Source of the DNA: Hydractinia symbiolongicarpus
Taxonomy: Eukaryota > Cnidaria > Hydrozoa > Anthoathecata > Hydractiniidae
NCBI RefSeq assembly: GCF_029227915.1
Contig: NC_079887.1
Coordinates: 13,888,001 to 13,952,000, forward strand
Direction: 5' to 3'
Length of the DNA stretch: 64,000 bases
A program made the position numbers and the translations under genes. The notes beneath the pieces are model-generated. The model saw nothing but the letters and a program-made list of their open reading frames with translations, did not search any database and had not been told where the DNA came from. The stretch's first letter is position 1; every line of letters begins with the position of its first letter. Shown piece by piece: positions 11,281-26,700 of the stretch.

Positions 11281-11736
11281 ATATTATATATATCTACTCC
11301 ATTTCAATTAAATTGAGTTGAATTCTTATAGAAAGGAATAGAACTTTAAACCTTTAAAGATCTAGGACTTATATCTTGGAAATCAGGAAATGAGAGATTC
11401 ATAGATATTTTTTCAAGCTCCTTCATATAAATCAACTAGTTTTTTTTTTGCAGGAAGTAAGCTTTAACAAAAAAATTGATAAAGCATTAACTTGAAAATA
11501 AACACTTACGATCTATAATTTTGTAACACATATAAAATCTAATGACATGCAGTAAGTTATTCATATGTGTTTTCTGTTTTTTAGTAAATTAAATCTAAAT
11601 TCTGTATTGACAGCATTTCGATTTGCAAATTGCCAATTGTAGCCTGATAATTTAAATCCTGTTTTAGTAAATTAAATCAATTCCGCATTTTGTTCTCGTA
11701 ACAGCTATATACATAATACTATATATACATTATTAA
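11281..11736. promoter_or_regulatory. Presumed UBE3B upstream region
   Basis: About 450 bp between the LINE remnant and the first UBE3B ATG. It is AT-rich and contains a short direct repeat (TTTAGTAAATTAAATC near 11581 and 11665). A candidate splice acceptor (CTCGTAACAG, ending 11703) would allow an upstream non-coding exon. No recognisable core promoter element is seen. Confidence 0.3.
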
Positions 11737-14700
11737 ATGTACGAGATGTTTGGTACATCATCCAGTAAAAAATCACAATTGCTTCAAGCAGCTCAAAATG
11801 AACGGCAATTACGCTTACAACAAAAACAGCAAGAAAAAGCAGTGATAAAAATTCAGGTGTGTATTTTTTTTAAATTCTATTTAGCAGATTACATTAGGTG
11901 CATCTGCGAACACAACAAGTTCAATTATTCCAGATTCACCAGCTGAACAAAATAACCTTACTTTCTCTTGACTTGAATTTGATGTATAGAATATTGGACA
12001 GGGCCACTTAAAACACAACTATGTTTTCCCTTTATACTTGCCCTGACTTTAATTAATTAACTTGCAGTGCAAATAACCAGTTTCAGTCAGATGTGTTAAT
12101 TGATTTATCCTTATGGAATAAGAAACTTTAGAGTCATTTAATTATAATACAAGAACAGAATGTCCGTGATATTTTATATGGCCCTCTGTACAACTTTCTT
12201 TTATAGAGTCAACTTCAACATTTAAATCTTTGCATTTTTATTTTAGGCATATGTACGTATGTTTATAAACAAAAGAAGATTTCATCACAACATTAGGTAT
12301 ATTATATCTTTCAAATTTTGGTGTTTGCATGTTAGACCTTATCATAAGAAAATTGCTTCTGAATTGCTAAATTACACAAATGGCAATGATTGTGATGCAA
12401 GCAGAAACAATCATTCATTGATCTTTTTTATATCTTTTCCGTCAAACTTTATTGACTGATTTAAAAACATTGAAACTTGAATACTTTCAATATATTTGAA
12501 TTTTTTGCAATGCCATTTTAAGGTTTTTTTTCTCACCTTCATTGTAGCTTAGATTTTTTTCTTGTGTCTTTGTGTTTAAAAAGGAGGTATTTTTTACAAG
12601 TTGGACCTATTAAATATGCAACAAAAAGTTAGTTTAAATAACATAAATGTTTTTAAAGGAATGAGTTCGATGCTTGTTTTGAACAAAAGCAGACAAACAT
12701 CACTCAGCCAGGTTTGTAACAGTATTTTTTACTATTTTTCAAGGCATTTAATTACCTTTTGGGCATTGTTTTGCTGAGCGTCCCTTTTCTTGTGAAAAAT
12801 CAACATCTATGCAATGAAAAACAATATTAAAATTTTACAACAAATTGACACTCTAAGTGGAATAAATTTTACATATTTTTTTTTTTTCATTTTTATTTGC
12901 ATTTTCTTTTAATTAAATCCACCATTTGCTCTAACAATAGTATTGTGTACAGTGCAAGGTATTCATTTTATTGTTATTCATTCTAACATGGTGTCTTTAT
13001 CAGTTAATAAAAACAACCAATGGAAAATTTTAATTTATTTAAATCGATGAGAAAAAATTAAACTTATTACGTAAACCTTTTTCTATAACCATTAGGCATA
13101 TATATAATAATGCTTCTTTCACTTAGAAATTTCATCTATATATGTCTGTTTTTCTGCCTTACTGCTTTACGCTCTTTTATATGTCATTGAACAACTTGTG
13201 AGCAACTGTTTTTTATACAGTACTTTTACTGTGGGAATCCCTGACTGCTGCTTTATCATTCTGACATGGGAAATTTGAAATGAAACACCTCCCCAAAATA
13301 GAGTTATATGTTGAAAAACTGATATATAAAAATTAGATGTGCTATGTCTTTTGTAGTGGCTCAAAAAGATCTATTATTTTTAGAAGGCTCTATCTCCACA
13401 CAATTGATAATGTACTAATACAATAATAGGCCTATCAATAAAAAATAACATCAGATAAATAAATTGCTTCCCCAAGGTTACAATAATTTAAACTGGGCGA
13501 GCAATCTAAATAAGTAAAATAAGTTTATAAATGCATATTTTATAACAATGTCTTTTTTATTTATTTTATTTATCTTTTTTATATATTTTGGTTCTTTTTT
13601 ACTGGAAATAATAAGAAAGGAAACATTGATTTCCATGTGAGATAAATTGATATTGCTCAGCTAGAAAAAACTTTTTCTGAATTGGAGGAGCAATTAATGG
13701 CTCAGCTAGTTTCTTAATTCTCAGAATTGGGCGAGCATTTGCGTGAGCAAGAGCAATTGCTCTCCCCTTATTGATAGGCCTGTAATACACTTTACAATAC
13801 TAATACAAAGTGTTTATTTAATTCATAAAGGTCTCTCTATTTAGCTTTAAATGTATTTCTCCAAGCAAGAAAATTGTTACTTGTGTACAACTCAACTCAG
13901 GATGAACAGGTACAGTACCACAGCATTTGTGTGTATGTTTAATGTTGCTTTAAAATTTAAAACATTAGGTAAACCAAATTTATGGCTAGAATCACCTTAT
14001 TCCAGATACTTTACAAGATAAAATTTTCAGTAGTATGAATTTTCTACTGTTTTAAACAATTTTCCCTCTGCATTTTTAAAATATATGTGGCATCTTTGTC
14101 TAGTGTTTCATTAGTATTTGTGAAAAGTTTTTGACTATTTTAAGTGTTAAGTTAAAAAAAAAAATTGTAGGACAATAAAACAAGATAATCTAACAACATA
14201 TGGGTAGACTCCCTGTACTGCAGTGTCTACTATTTTTCGGAGCAATTATACCAACTGACCCTTATTTTATGTTGATTGAAATTCTTTTCCTGATTTCTTT
14301 ATTTAAGATTTGTTATTTGTTATTATTTTCTTTCGTTTAAAGGTATGCACCCTTATTATCCTGTTTTATATTCATAATTTTTTAGCGTTTTCTGTTGCTA
14401 TGCAAGACCATCGTTACAAGTCTTGACACCGGCAAAGAGCCTAAAGTAAGTTTCATTTGCAGACTCTTCAAAGCAGCCAATGATGCAAGATTTACACTGT
14501 AGCTTTTATACTAAGATTCTTTATAAGACCTATCCAAGACAACCACTTTTCTTCTCCTTAGAGAGGTTTGACTATGCTCTCTTAGAAAAAATTAGAGTTT
14601 TTTAACTTGTTATGCTAATGTTATCAAAGTTTGGGAATTAAAAAGAGGATATTGGCTTTCCTTGTGCTTTCCCCCTTTTCTCTTTTAAGACAACAAAATA

Positions 14701-17700
14701 ACACATGAAAATGTTGCATAATATTTAATAAGGGTTGATTCTCCATAAAAATTGGTGACTTTTGTGTTATCTAAAAATGTGCAATAAGATTTTTTCTTCA
14801 AAATAAATCTACAAAATGAAGCAAAACCTTTTTTCAAATCGAAGCAAAATATTTTCCTCATTCTGTCTGCCGGAAACACTGAATTTTTTTAATTTGGCAT
14901 TATATTGTTTGTCTGTTTTTATTAAGACTAACATAGTTGATAACAAGGCTAGCTTTCCCTTAGTTTCCCTAAAATCTCCTAACTGGCTAATAAAAAACTC
15001 AGTACTCCTAAAATTTTGACCTAAACATATTTTTTCTTGTAAAATCCTTTTTTATACTTTATGATTTTCATCTCCCATGCACCTATATATTCACTTTATT
15101 TGGAAAGTTTTATTCAGAATCTTTTTTTGAAAGTATAATCTCTGGTTTTTAATTTATATCAAAATTTTATGTGATTCTTTTTGTTGTGCTCCATTAAAAT
15201 GCAGCATTTATAAATCACATTGGCATTGAACAATTTCCAATGGTTATGCTGGTGTTTTAACAAAAAAATTTTGAATAACCAAAAGTTTTCCTCTCATTTT
15301 CTTACTACATTAAACTGTTGCTCGTGTATTGGAGAATCTAATCACAAAAATATTCAAATTACTGACGTAAATAACAACTTTGTTATTATGAAACAGATTT
15401 AAATGGCGTTTAACACCGACAATTCGTTAAGAACATAAAATAAATTATCTTAGAAAGGATGCATGACAAGGATAAAAATTGTTAAAAAAATGTTAAAGAA
15501 CTTTTAAATACACACACTGGTAGCCGTATTGTAGAGCGTTCGCTTCCAGTGCGGGAGGTCTTGGGTTTAAACCCCAGTTTAGTCATACCAGAGACTATGA
15601 AAGTGTGAATCTGTCTTTTCTGCTTAGCGTTCAGCATGAGATTAGGATTGATATCTTAGGCGGTTGTCTAGTTAAGTGATTGCTCCGCTTGCACTACTTT
15701 TGTAGCTTAAATGGGAGCTTTAAATGCACTAGGCCCCCCTTCGCAGGACCCTCCTTGATAGCAGTACCAATAGGAACTGAAGAGGCTATCCTGGAAAATA
15801 ATACATTTTTGAGAACACAGTTCAATGTAGATTTGACAATTGAAGATTGAATAGATAGTACTGCAAATTATGTGAAAAAACTGTAATAGGAAACTCCTTT
15901 TTTAATAGACATTTTGCATTATGAAGAGCTTATGTAACGATATGTTAATATTACATTTTTTGGCTTATGGTAACATGTTTTTTATCAGTACTGGTATATG
16001 TCAGTGATGTTAATAAAAGAATGGACCAGTGCTTGGTTGAAACATATTAAGCAGTTGTTGGTTATTTGTTCCAATCAACTGAAAACGGCAAGGGTAAGTT
16101 GTTAACACTTTTTTATATTAAATACCTTCCAACGTTATTTCTTGTATATGGTTTCAAAGTTTATGCTAAACACTTGGCGATGAAAAAATATTGTTTTTAG
16201 TCAGGTTCTTATTTAATCATAATAGTGATGACAAAATAATCCCCAAGACAATAGCAGGCATGTGAAATTAAAAATAAATAACAAGTCTAAAATTTTACAA
16301 ATGTAGTCCTTTCTTTGTTCATTGTTTTTAATAATGTTCGTAGTTGTTTAAGTTTCAAACTGTTGTGTAAGATGGAGTTTCAAACACAAACAAAAGAGAA
16401 TTTTTTTTCAAAATGGCTACTTAAGATATTTCGTAATTTTCCTATTTAGTAAACTAAACAAATTATTTCATAAAAGTACAACTCTCATTTATCGTTTTTT
16501 TGCTTTTTATTTTGCATATACCACCAGACATCTTTTGAAATATGTTTTCAACCTTGCTGTATGTAGTATTTTAAGTCCCTAAGAGTATTTTAAGTATATC
16601 AGAATTTTTTGAGTTCAGAGGGCCCTTTAGTACTTTTGTGTCCCTAAATTACTTTACATCCAACATCTTACATACATCCAAGACGGTAAGTTTACATCTT
16701 CGTTGCACTTTTTGTTTGTTTGTTTGTTTGTTTTATTTAAATCATAGATGAGATTGTTACAATGCAGGTTGTTACATTTCAAAAATATTTCTTTGAAAAA
16801 TATTTCAATAAATATTTATAAAAAAATATCATAACCAATATTAATTTTTTGCACATTGTTTTTTAGACTCATATATCATCTGGTAGCAAATCTGCGAGTA
16901 TTTATTTAAGCATGGTATTGACATTTTTTATTCCCCCCTCCCCCCATTAATGTATTAATCTGCATACTAAAAAGGACAGCAAAATATTCCATTGAGATGG
17001 CCAAACAGTTTTAAACCTAATAGCTGTTGTAGTCATTCACGTGAATACTCTGGATAAGCAGGTATTATAGTGCAATCATTTATGAGTATATATCCAAAGT
17101 TGCTAATGTTTTTATTCTGCATTCTTAAATTTTTAGTAAGTCCGTTATCATGGAAACTTGTTTAAAACAAAATATTTTAGCCGCCCAATTCATGTAAATA
17201 GCAGATAGAATAACAATAGTGTCTGCAAGAAATTTTGGTGATAACTAATATTGATATTGCAACTTAGGAAATTCTGACATGTTTGGAACATTAAAAAAAA
17301 TAGTATCATAACATTTCATTTCTAGTATTATCATTTACTAAGGAAAGCAGGTTACTTAGGGCTGCACATCTAAAGCTTACAGGAATTTTTAAATACTTTA
17401 ATTTTTAGATTTTAAGCATTTCAAATTTTTTTTTATTTATATGCATTCTAGTTGGTGACATTCACAGATTGTACACATTGGAAAATATTAAAAATAAAAG
17501 GAGGTAAAAATTACTATATTTTTTTTTTTTTTTTTTTACAATAATAAATATATTTATTCATTAAAAATAATTACAATTTAATTGAAATATAAATAAACTA
17601 GGGTTAAATAAAATGAAAATTGATAAAGAAAGGACGGTATAGAGTAAAACTGTCTTGTCAAAGGCTATGAGCCACGCGAGTGTTTGACTGAATAGAAGAG

Positions 17701-20700
17701 AAGTGCGCATTCGTAACTAATAAAGTAAAAACTTTATATTCTGGCATCTACGCAGGCAAGATCAAAATCATTAACCACCTCTGTGTGCAACTTGGTATAA
17801 ATTACTATATTTGAAACTACTACTTATATAACTTAAAATTCAATACTTCCTTTAGTAAAAGTATTTTTGACTAGTCGATATTCACCTCTCTGTTGACCAC
17901 AATATTTTTCCAGACTTGTTTGGGTGCATTCAAAAGCTCTTTTAAACTCTGTTACCAACCTTAAGATTTTTTTTAACTTTTACTCATTTTATTTTTCTTT
18001 AAAAGACAACCACACTAGGACTTAAAATAACGTTTTTAAACCTGTAAGATAGTTCCTTGAAAATACCGGTGATCTTACCTTTCTAACACCTTTCTAAATA
18101 TTTAAAGCCAATAATCTAGATAATCTACGTAAACTAAAATGTCAAAAACATGACCCCTTCGTAGTTGGTAACTAGATTGCAGCTGTTACCTAGCCTGCGA
18201 CCTTTTACTGGTGCAGAGATGAACACAGATGAGAAACGTTTAAAATAAGTCTGCCAGCAGAACAGGATGTATGTCATTTGCATTATTCCACCTAAAATAT
18301 TCTTTAATTTCGAAACTGAAATATGTATGTTAATAACTGAAAAAACAAATGACAAATGACTAGGAAAACAATTTCAAAACACCAAGGTCAAAAATTTATA
18401 TCACTAAGCTAGCAAAGCATTTTGTTGACATAAGGTAGAAATTTGTCAGGACTGAGCACATCTTTGCATGCCCAAGAGAATTGCTAGCTCTTTACTGATA
18501 GGCCTAGATATTTGACCTAATAATTCTTAATGAATTATTTGAAAGGTTAATGTATTTTTGTGAATAAGGTAAGGCTATATCAGGTGTGTGTAACTGTATG
18601 TTTGCTATTCACTTTAGCCAAGCCTTGCTAATTTTATTCATTCAGCAGATTTAACCTTTATTCCAATTAGGGCAAATATATTTTAATTCTATCACTTTAA
18701 AATATTCCTTACTTTAACAAAAAACAAATTTTGTTTATTTTGTTATTTTTTTTGCAAGTCTCAGCATAATATCTTTTAGGAGAAAATATTCGACCTGTCA
18801 TGCAGCAAGTCTGCTCATCTGTTACAATGGAATTAACTGCAAAAGGGTTAATTATCTCATTACAGGTAATCCTTTATTTTTTCTAAATATAATTAAATAC
18901 ATAATCATTGTTTGGGGTTATATGTCATAATATGTGGTGATCATATCCTTGAATTTTAATGAAAATTTGCTAATGTCCTAAAAAGAAATTGTTTCGAATT
19001 AAAATTTTGTAATTCGACATATTAAAATTCTTTTATAAACATTACGAAAAGGAATTTTCCAAGAAGTAATTAAAAAAAACATTTACTATTTTTTTCATCA
19101 AATCCTGGTGAAATTCCAGCCTTTTGTGTTCTGGAATGGTCATAAAATGTCAAACAAATTGGTCCTGGAATAATAAGAAAAATGTCCTTGAATATAGATT
19201 TGAATTTTTAGTTATCACCAAAAAAACTTTGCACTACACTTTTACATTCACTTGCTAGACTATTTATTTTGCCCATCATCAGTTGTTTAAATCATAACTA
19301 GTCAGTGACTCGTGGAAAAATTCCATGGTTAGCCCGTCTTTTAATACCTCATTGCGTGCGTGTCGCTACTTCGGTACCATTTTGCATGGCAAACAGACAG
19401 ACGTATACGGGTATTATAATATAGATAATTTTTTTTGTAATGGCAAAAGAAGGTGTACCTATCATTTTCACAATTAAAGTCCAGATAATGTATTTTACGT
19501 TGAACACAGTAAAAGTAAACATAGTTTGAAAGTTTAAAACTGTCATTGTCTTTATGGTTAGAATGAAAGTATTAAAAAATCTGCCAGGCACTCTACGAGA
19601 GTGTTTTTCTATTTTTTCACAGGTAAGTCATTACTACACTTTACTGGAAGCAGATGTCTGATTTATTTTTTGTTTATTTTTTAGGAATTTCTCATGAATG
19701 GTTTAAACAGATCTTCAATATGTCTTAATACGTTGTCCCTATCTGCTGTTACTGCTTTAATCATCAGGTAAACTTTTTAATAATAAAAATAAACTGGAAA
19801 ACTGGAAAATTTCATTAGAAAGTATATTTACGATTTGGAATAGCTACTAAAAAACTTTCTAAGAGTGGTTTGCAAAGATATCATTTTGTTTGCATTACTA
19901 ATTTGAAACTTGATCACTTTTCGAAGTTATTTTGATGATGTTGTTGGTATTTCTTTATACTGCTTTCAGGAAAACGTTTATATATAGCTTCTTTTGAAAT
20001 ATAAAAATTATACAAGCATGCCAGCTAGACAACTACCTGAGAAACTTATCTCTTTCTTGTAGTGAACACTGACCTGGAAACTGGAAAGAAAAGGATTATA
20101 TTGTTTTAATTTCTGCCTTGACCTAGTAGTTAAGGATTAAAACCGTGGAATTACAACCATGACCTATTGAAGTTTAAAACCTTAAAACTACGACCTTATG
20201 CATTAAATGTGAGCACTATACTAATAGGTGTTTAAAAAAAAACTAGGAGCGTTGTCTTTATTTTTAACGCTCAAAAGGGGGACAGTTTTAGAGATTTTAA
20301 CAAATGAATATTTGGGTTGACCCGTATTATTCATAAATAATTTATTTTTGAATAATGCATTTAATTGTAATAGGTGGCATGCTTAAAAATCAGATGTAGT
20401 GCTGCACTTGTTATAAATAGTCCATTAATTAACGAACGTAATTAGCGTAACAGCCTGTTTGGAACTTTTCAGAAAGCAGTTTCAATGGATACTGAAAAAA
20501 CTGACACTTGTTCACTTTATTTTATTGTAGAATTATGAACACGTCCACGATGAACAGTACGTCTGGTATAATGATCCTGATACTGAAAGTACTTACTGTT
20601 CCTGCATATATACGTCATGTTAATAGTCTCTCTCCTGATGTAAGTATTTTTTCACTGAAGTTAATGCTTAATCACATTTAAAGGGATAGAGCCACTAGAG

Positions 20701-23700
20701 AAAAAAGAGAATATTGTTTTTCTACTGTTACTGATAATAACAATTTTTATAGGCAACCAAACTTTTAGTTGATTTTGATGCTTATACTAAAGTATTGGAC
20801 GCGCTTCACAATTACGAAAACCTTTCCAAAGTGTATTCTTCACTTGATGCTCATGTTTGTTTATGTCTCATAGGTAAGGTCTTTTGGATGTCTGTCTTTT
20901 TTCATATCAACTTGTCAAAATATCGTTAAACTGAACGAATCCACAGAAATTTTCCAATGGTACAATGTTTTCGACATCTATATTTTGTGCATCCTTGTGG
21001 CGTATGACCTTGTGGTTATGGAATTAGCTTCATAATTACATGTTCCGTGGTTCATAGTGCGGGCATGCTTAGTAAGTGCATTACCACAGCTACAAGTCAA
21101 CCCTTGCCAAGGGAGGGAGATTGGGTAGACAATGCCGGTGTAATGTATACTTCGCAACACTGGACCCACATTAATAACAATGTGTCCAACACTGAGATGA
21201 CTAAATCCTGTATAAAGATTCGTAATAATAGTTAAAATAATATAATGTTTGCCTGTTAGCGTGTTGTGATGAATTACCCTTCAATTGTAGTTGCTTACTT
21301 AAAACTTCTATAAAATACAAGGAATGTGTATGCATCTCACATTTCCCATTATCGCTAGGACTTGATGCATTCTGTATTTCACATCTAAGAATAGACAGAT
21401 TATCACTAAAATTATCAGTTGGTTATGATTCTACAGATTGCTTCGTTCATGCAGGAACTACAAATATTGATAAGTTGGAAACAAAAAAATATACCAGGTT
21501 TTTAAAGTTTTTATTTGGGCATTTTTTTAGGACAAAGTGCCTTAAAAAATTAAAATTAAAGTAAAATTTAAAAAAAAAAACATTGTATTTCTTTCTACAT
21601 GAAGTGTAATTTTTTTCACAAGAAAGGTTTCTTCATACTTTAAGTTAAAAGAGATGTTTAAACAATGATGTACATTGTAAAGAAACCATGAAACGATATA
21701 TTTAAAGGGTCTTTTTAGTGTGGTCTTTAAAGTATGGTGTTTTTCTGTGTGGTCTAAAAATGATATACAGGAATATCAGAAATTTTATAATTCCTTTGGG
21801 TTTATTTTTTCCTTTAACCCTTGTTTAAAACTTTATGTGCAAGTTTTCCTAATTATTAATCTTACACCCACCATTGACTTAGAAAAACACATTTTTTAAT
21901 TTTAATGTGATTTATCTCTTTAATAATAGCCGTATTTTGTCTGTCTGTCTGTGAGAGCCGCGTCCCGTACCGGAATCACGAAATTTTTAAAATGCGCACC
22001 AATGCCAAATGCGATATATTTTTGTCCACTTTGTTGGGACGGGTAAATTTAAAGGACGGGCGAACCCGTGGATTTTCCCATGGGCTAACAAGTAGTCTAT
22101 ATAATAATAGCCATATTATGTGTGTTTAAAATGGCTGCACACAGTTTCATTTCAGATCCCCAAAGAGTAAATTATTTGCTGACGGACAAGCTGGTGGATT
22201 TTTTCAAAAGTTAATGAGTAATTTATTTATATCATTTAGGAAATCTTCTTAGTTTGTGCTCTATCAATATACAGGTATATCTTCTTTATTCCTACATTGT
22301 CACATTATAAGATAGTTTGATCAAAACAGTAGTCATTAAAATTATGTAATGCAACTATATAAACATCTTTGATCCTTTAAACGAAATATTTGTTCTGCAA
22401 AACAGCTTGAACTGTAGTGTTGTTATTTTAAAGATTGACTATTATAAATGTCTCCTGTTGTCAGTATCAACAGATAATGTCACTTGTTTTTTATTTTAAT
22501 TATATCTTTGTCACTTTTTTTTAGAAATTTCATTCAACTAAGGATAAACTTAAGGTAAATCCATCTCATTTTTTTTATACATCAATTTCGAGATATAAAA
22601 CACTTTGTATGATAGCTGTGGTGAAACTAAAACAAAAACAAGTATTACAACAACACTTCTTATTTCCAGATAATTCTTAGTGGCCTTCTAAATCATTGTA
22701 AGACATTTGTTGGTGGAAAGCATTCTGGAAATTCAAAATGGCATCCAGTTTTTGGTTGGTGCAAAGATTTAAATAAGTCAAGGTAGAGTGTTTTACAGTA
22801 CTTTGGTCAAACTATTTTTTTCCTTGTGCATGCATAACACCTCTAAGAAAAACATTTTTATATGAATTCGTAAGTAAGCTAATAGGATTTGTGACGATGA
22901 AAGCAAATTTTTTCGTTGTTTATCAAATCTATTTGTTTGTTTTTTTATGTTTTTGTTTTTTTAATGTAGGTCCAATGAAAGTTATATTCATGTTGTGTCA
23001 CAATTAAAATGTTTGTGGAAGCAACCTTTGGTTGGTACATTTTTCGAAAATTTACCAAATGTAAATGAATTGACAACAACTCAGGACAATGAAACTAAAG
23101 GTATTTTAAAATGAATACAGTTGAACAAGTTGACTTCAACACATGGCTTTCTAATTCGTCTATGTGAAGGCATATTTTCTTAATAACTATTTTAAGTACC
23201 CTTAATGGATTTTTTTATATATATTTTAATATTTAAAGTATCTAATTAATTCTTTCAACGGCATATTTTCTTTGACATGTAGGAAGCATTCTTCGTAGAG
23301 CGTTTATGAAAACATTTAAGAAAATATCCTCTGGTGTTGTTGATCTTAACGAACCAATAGTTATTGACATCTGCATGACATGTGATTTGTATCAAACATT
23401 AACAGCAACTTTGTCACAATTAAAATTGGAAATTGTTGCAAGTAAGATTTTTATTATTCAATTTGTTTGATTAATTATTTCTTTATACGTCAAGTACGTT
23501 TATTGTATTAGATGGTGAGATTTTTACTATCATATTCAAATTCATTAAAGATAACACCCTTGAATCTTCCTGTAAAAACAATGAGGATTGCTTCTAAATA
23601 CATGGATTCTACGTTATGTTGATGATTTCAGCATAAACCTTATTTACTGCAGTTTCTAGTATAACTTTCAATAAGTCCTGCTGATTATAGCATTTTTATC

Positions 23701-26700
23701 TTTGTGATTGGAACTGACAGGGTTTACTTTCTACTGATCCTATTCCAGTGAATACTTTAGTAGGGTTTCTTCAAGTCTATACTTTTTTAAAATCAAATAA
23801 ATAATGTCACGATCGAGCATGGAATCCTCACAAATCGCTGATCTCCTTTCGGTTGGATTTTTTCGTACAATCATTTTGTTGTGGATAATATAGTACAACA
23901 TACTAACCAAGGACGGTTGTTCAATGTCATTCTCCAAGCAGTGTTGCTGGACTAGTTCAGTAAGTGTGTCATGCTCATCGCATCTCTGCATAGGCATGCT
24001 ATTTGAGCACTGTATTTTATTTGTTTGCTGTCTGCTACTTTCTAGCTCATCATGAATTACATTAGAGTTAGCATCTTCAACATGCGGTATTCTTTCGTGG
24101 GTTTTTAAAACTGCAAAAAGTATTGCATTCTGCCATTTATTGCTTTTGAAGCACTCCTTAAAACTCAACTTTAACCCATCTTGATTTTGTTTATTGATAG
24201 ACATTTTCCTTAATCTAAAAATAAGACATTGCTGTTAGCTATATCAAAGGCTATTACACAAATTGTTTAAAACAATACAGTTTGCAGAATAAATTTTTTT
24301 TTTTTTGGAATGTTACGCACTGCAGGTCTTGGATTATTAACTCTAGTATTTAATTTCTCCTTGGAAATTAGACAGCGAATGATAATTAGGAATATATTCA
24401 AATTGTACATAAGGGAGGAATGATAAAATGGAGTTATCCATTTACTGCTAGGTCAATGACTTTAGCCACACATTCTTGTAGAAAAAAAATTGTATAGTAT
24501 ATGATAACTATAAACAGGTGAGAATTTAAAGTCTTTTGACAGGTGCATTGAAGAGTTGTATATTAAAAAGCCTTTGAATCCTTAAAACATAAAACAGGTT
24601 TGATATTTAGATCGTTTTAAAAAAATAATGAATTAAAAATGGCTATGAAAAACAGTAAGAAATAACCACGAAGACTATAAAGAAAGAGAGTCAAGTATCT
24701 GCGTGTAATACTTGTGATATTTTGCAACTAAAAATCTATTTGTTGAAGAGGTATGGCAGATGATATATATGTATAGATTATTAGACCTTGCATCACATGA
24801 TTTGCCATCCCTTTAAAAATGTATTCATATAAATAATAAGCATAAATCTCACTTTTGTCAAATTTTATTTTTCTCAAAACAAACAACATTAAAACCCTTT
24901 CTCTCTTTGCCATGTTCTGTGTGTAATCTTAGTTTTTATATTTTTCTTTAATCTTATCGTCATTTTATTATCAAGTCATTATCAGCATGCTCCTTTTAGA
25001 ATTATAAATTTTTAATTTTTTTTGATCATGTAAGCAAGGCTATAATTGGTTTTAGGATAAGCTTGTTTAAAGAGATTTACTTCAATTCTTCTTGCACTTA
25101 AATGATGTCTATCACAAGTCTAACTTTAAGCAGCATTTAAAAGCTTTATAATTAGTCATCACAGTTCGTGCAACTACAATTGTTTGAGACAATATCCTTT
25201 AGAGGTGTGAATAAACACAAAAATGGTAATAAGAATCAACATTCACAAGATCAAAATTTTGGTGTCTTTTTATACTAAATTTAAATTTGATGTTCTTTTA
25301 AAAAAATATTTCATAATTCACAAGCACCAGTTTAAAAGGTCTCCTGTTGTTTCGTTATGTATTTGGTAAATGCTATATACAGATATAAAAAGATTATAGA
25401 AGTAACTGATTTTTATCTTAACCCAACCAGCCTACAAGTTCATGTAGCTCCAGTAACAGCTCATGCTATGACACCACAATCTTAAATTAACAGTGCAATA
25501 GTTATCAATGTTAGCAAAATACACCAGGTATAGTACACCAGGTTTTGAGTTATTTTATTCACAAACTTTTACATATCACTTACTTAATAATAATCTTTTA
25601 CAGATTAATATTAAATAAGTGATTCCCAGAAATTTGACATAAAGTCAAGAAAAATTACTGCTAATACAGTAATTTTTGTGAAACACTGTTTGTAATGTGA
25701 AAATAGAGAAGCCAAGAACTTGTGTCAGTGAAAATATCATAATTTACTAATGTACAAACTCAATTAATACACTATTTATGTATGAATTCAACAATGTAGC
25801 AAAAAACATATTCTGCTTAACAAAGATTGCAGTCATGGGATTAAGGGGGAGGTCATCACTATAGGTTGGGGGGGGGGGGAGTATAACTCCTGTTAAGTGT
25901 AGAGTTGCGATAGGTTGTTTTTTTATTTAAAATTTTATTGTACCAACACAAGACAAACTCATATTTATCAACATCTTAGTTCCATTGCAGTATAATTTTT
26001 TAAGGACTAATAATAATCTTGACATTTCTGATGTTATCATTCTTATAGAAAGTGCGATGATTTTCAGCACTTAACAGAACTTGCCTCCCTGACCCAAGAA
26101 GTAGACCTTCTGTAATATGAAGAGTTACAGTTTAATTGGTGTCAATTGTCTTTAATTTTTAGCATTTTTGTCTTCGTGTATAGGATTTATGAATTTAGCA
26201 TCTAAAGTCGCAAAAGTAAATAATAAAGTATATAAATCATTAAATTTAAAAGGAATACTAGAATAAAAAAAGTCAATCGCCTTGGATAGCTAAACTAAGT
26301 CTTGGTCAATTTAAATATTTGTTGACTGTGTCGCCCTTTGCTAACATTTGTTTTGCATTATATATTTTTTTTATCATCAGAACATTATGTTTTTCGTTTT
26401 TGCAATCAAATAATGACTGAAGCAAGTTTAGTAGACATATTTTTTATAAAAAACATAGTAGCATTAAATGGTGCAGAATTTGAATATTTCTTGTCGATCA
26501 ACTTGGTAACAGAATACATAAAAGCATTTGTTCTGGAATAATATTAAATAAGCGGTTCCAGGAAATTTGACATAATTGTGAAGAAGAATTACTGCTAATA
26601 CAGTTACTAAGGTCCACTAAGTAGGTATGAGTTTGTTTAGTCTCAAAAACGTTTCGACAATATATATCCTTCCTGTTTACATCTTGAATAAATAAACCCG

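Noticed and set aside
13599-13790. Minus ORF with a near twin at 39261-39482
   Set aside because: Similarity of the two ORFs comes from MITE family A, not from a gene family; the proteins are short and not otherwise conserved.
16625-16685. Alternative UBE3B exon 7 candidate ending ATCCAAGACG|GTAAG
   Set aside because: The exon at 16867-16914 (IYLSM before LVTFTD) fits the family and the phase; this one does not.
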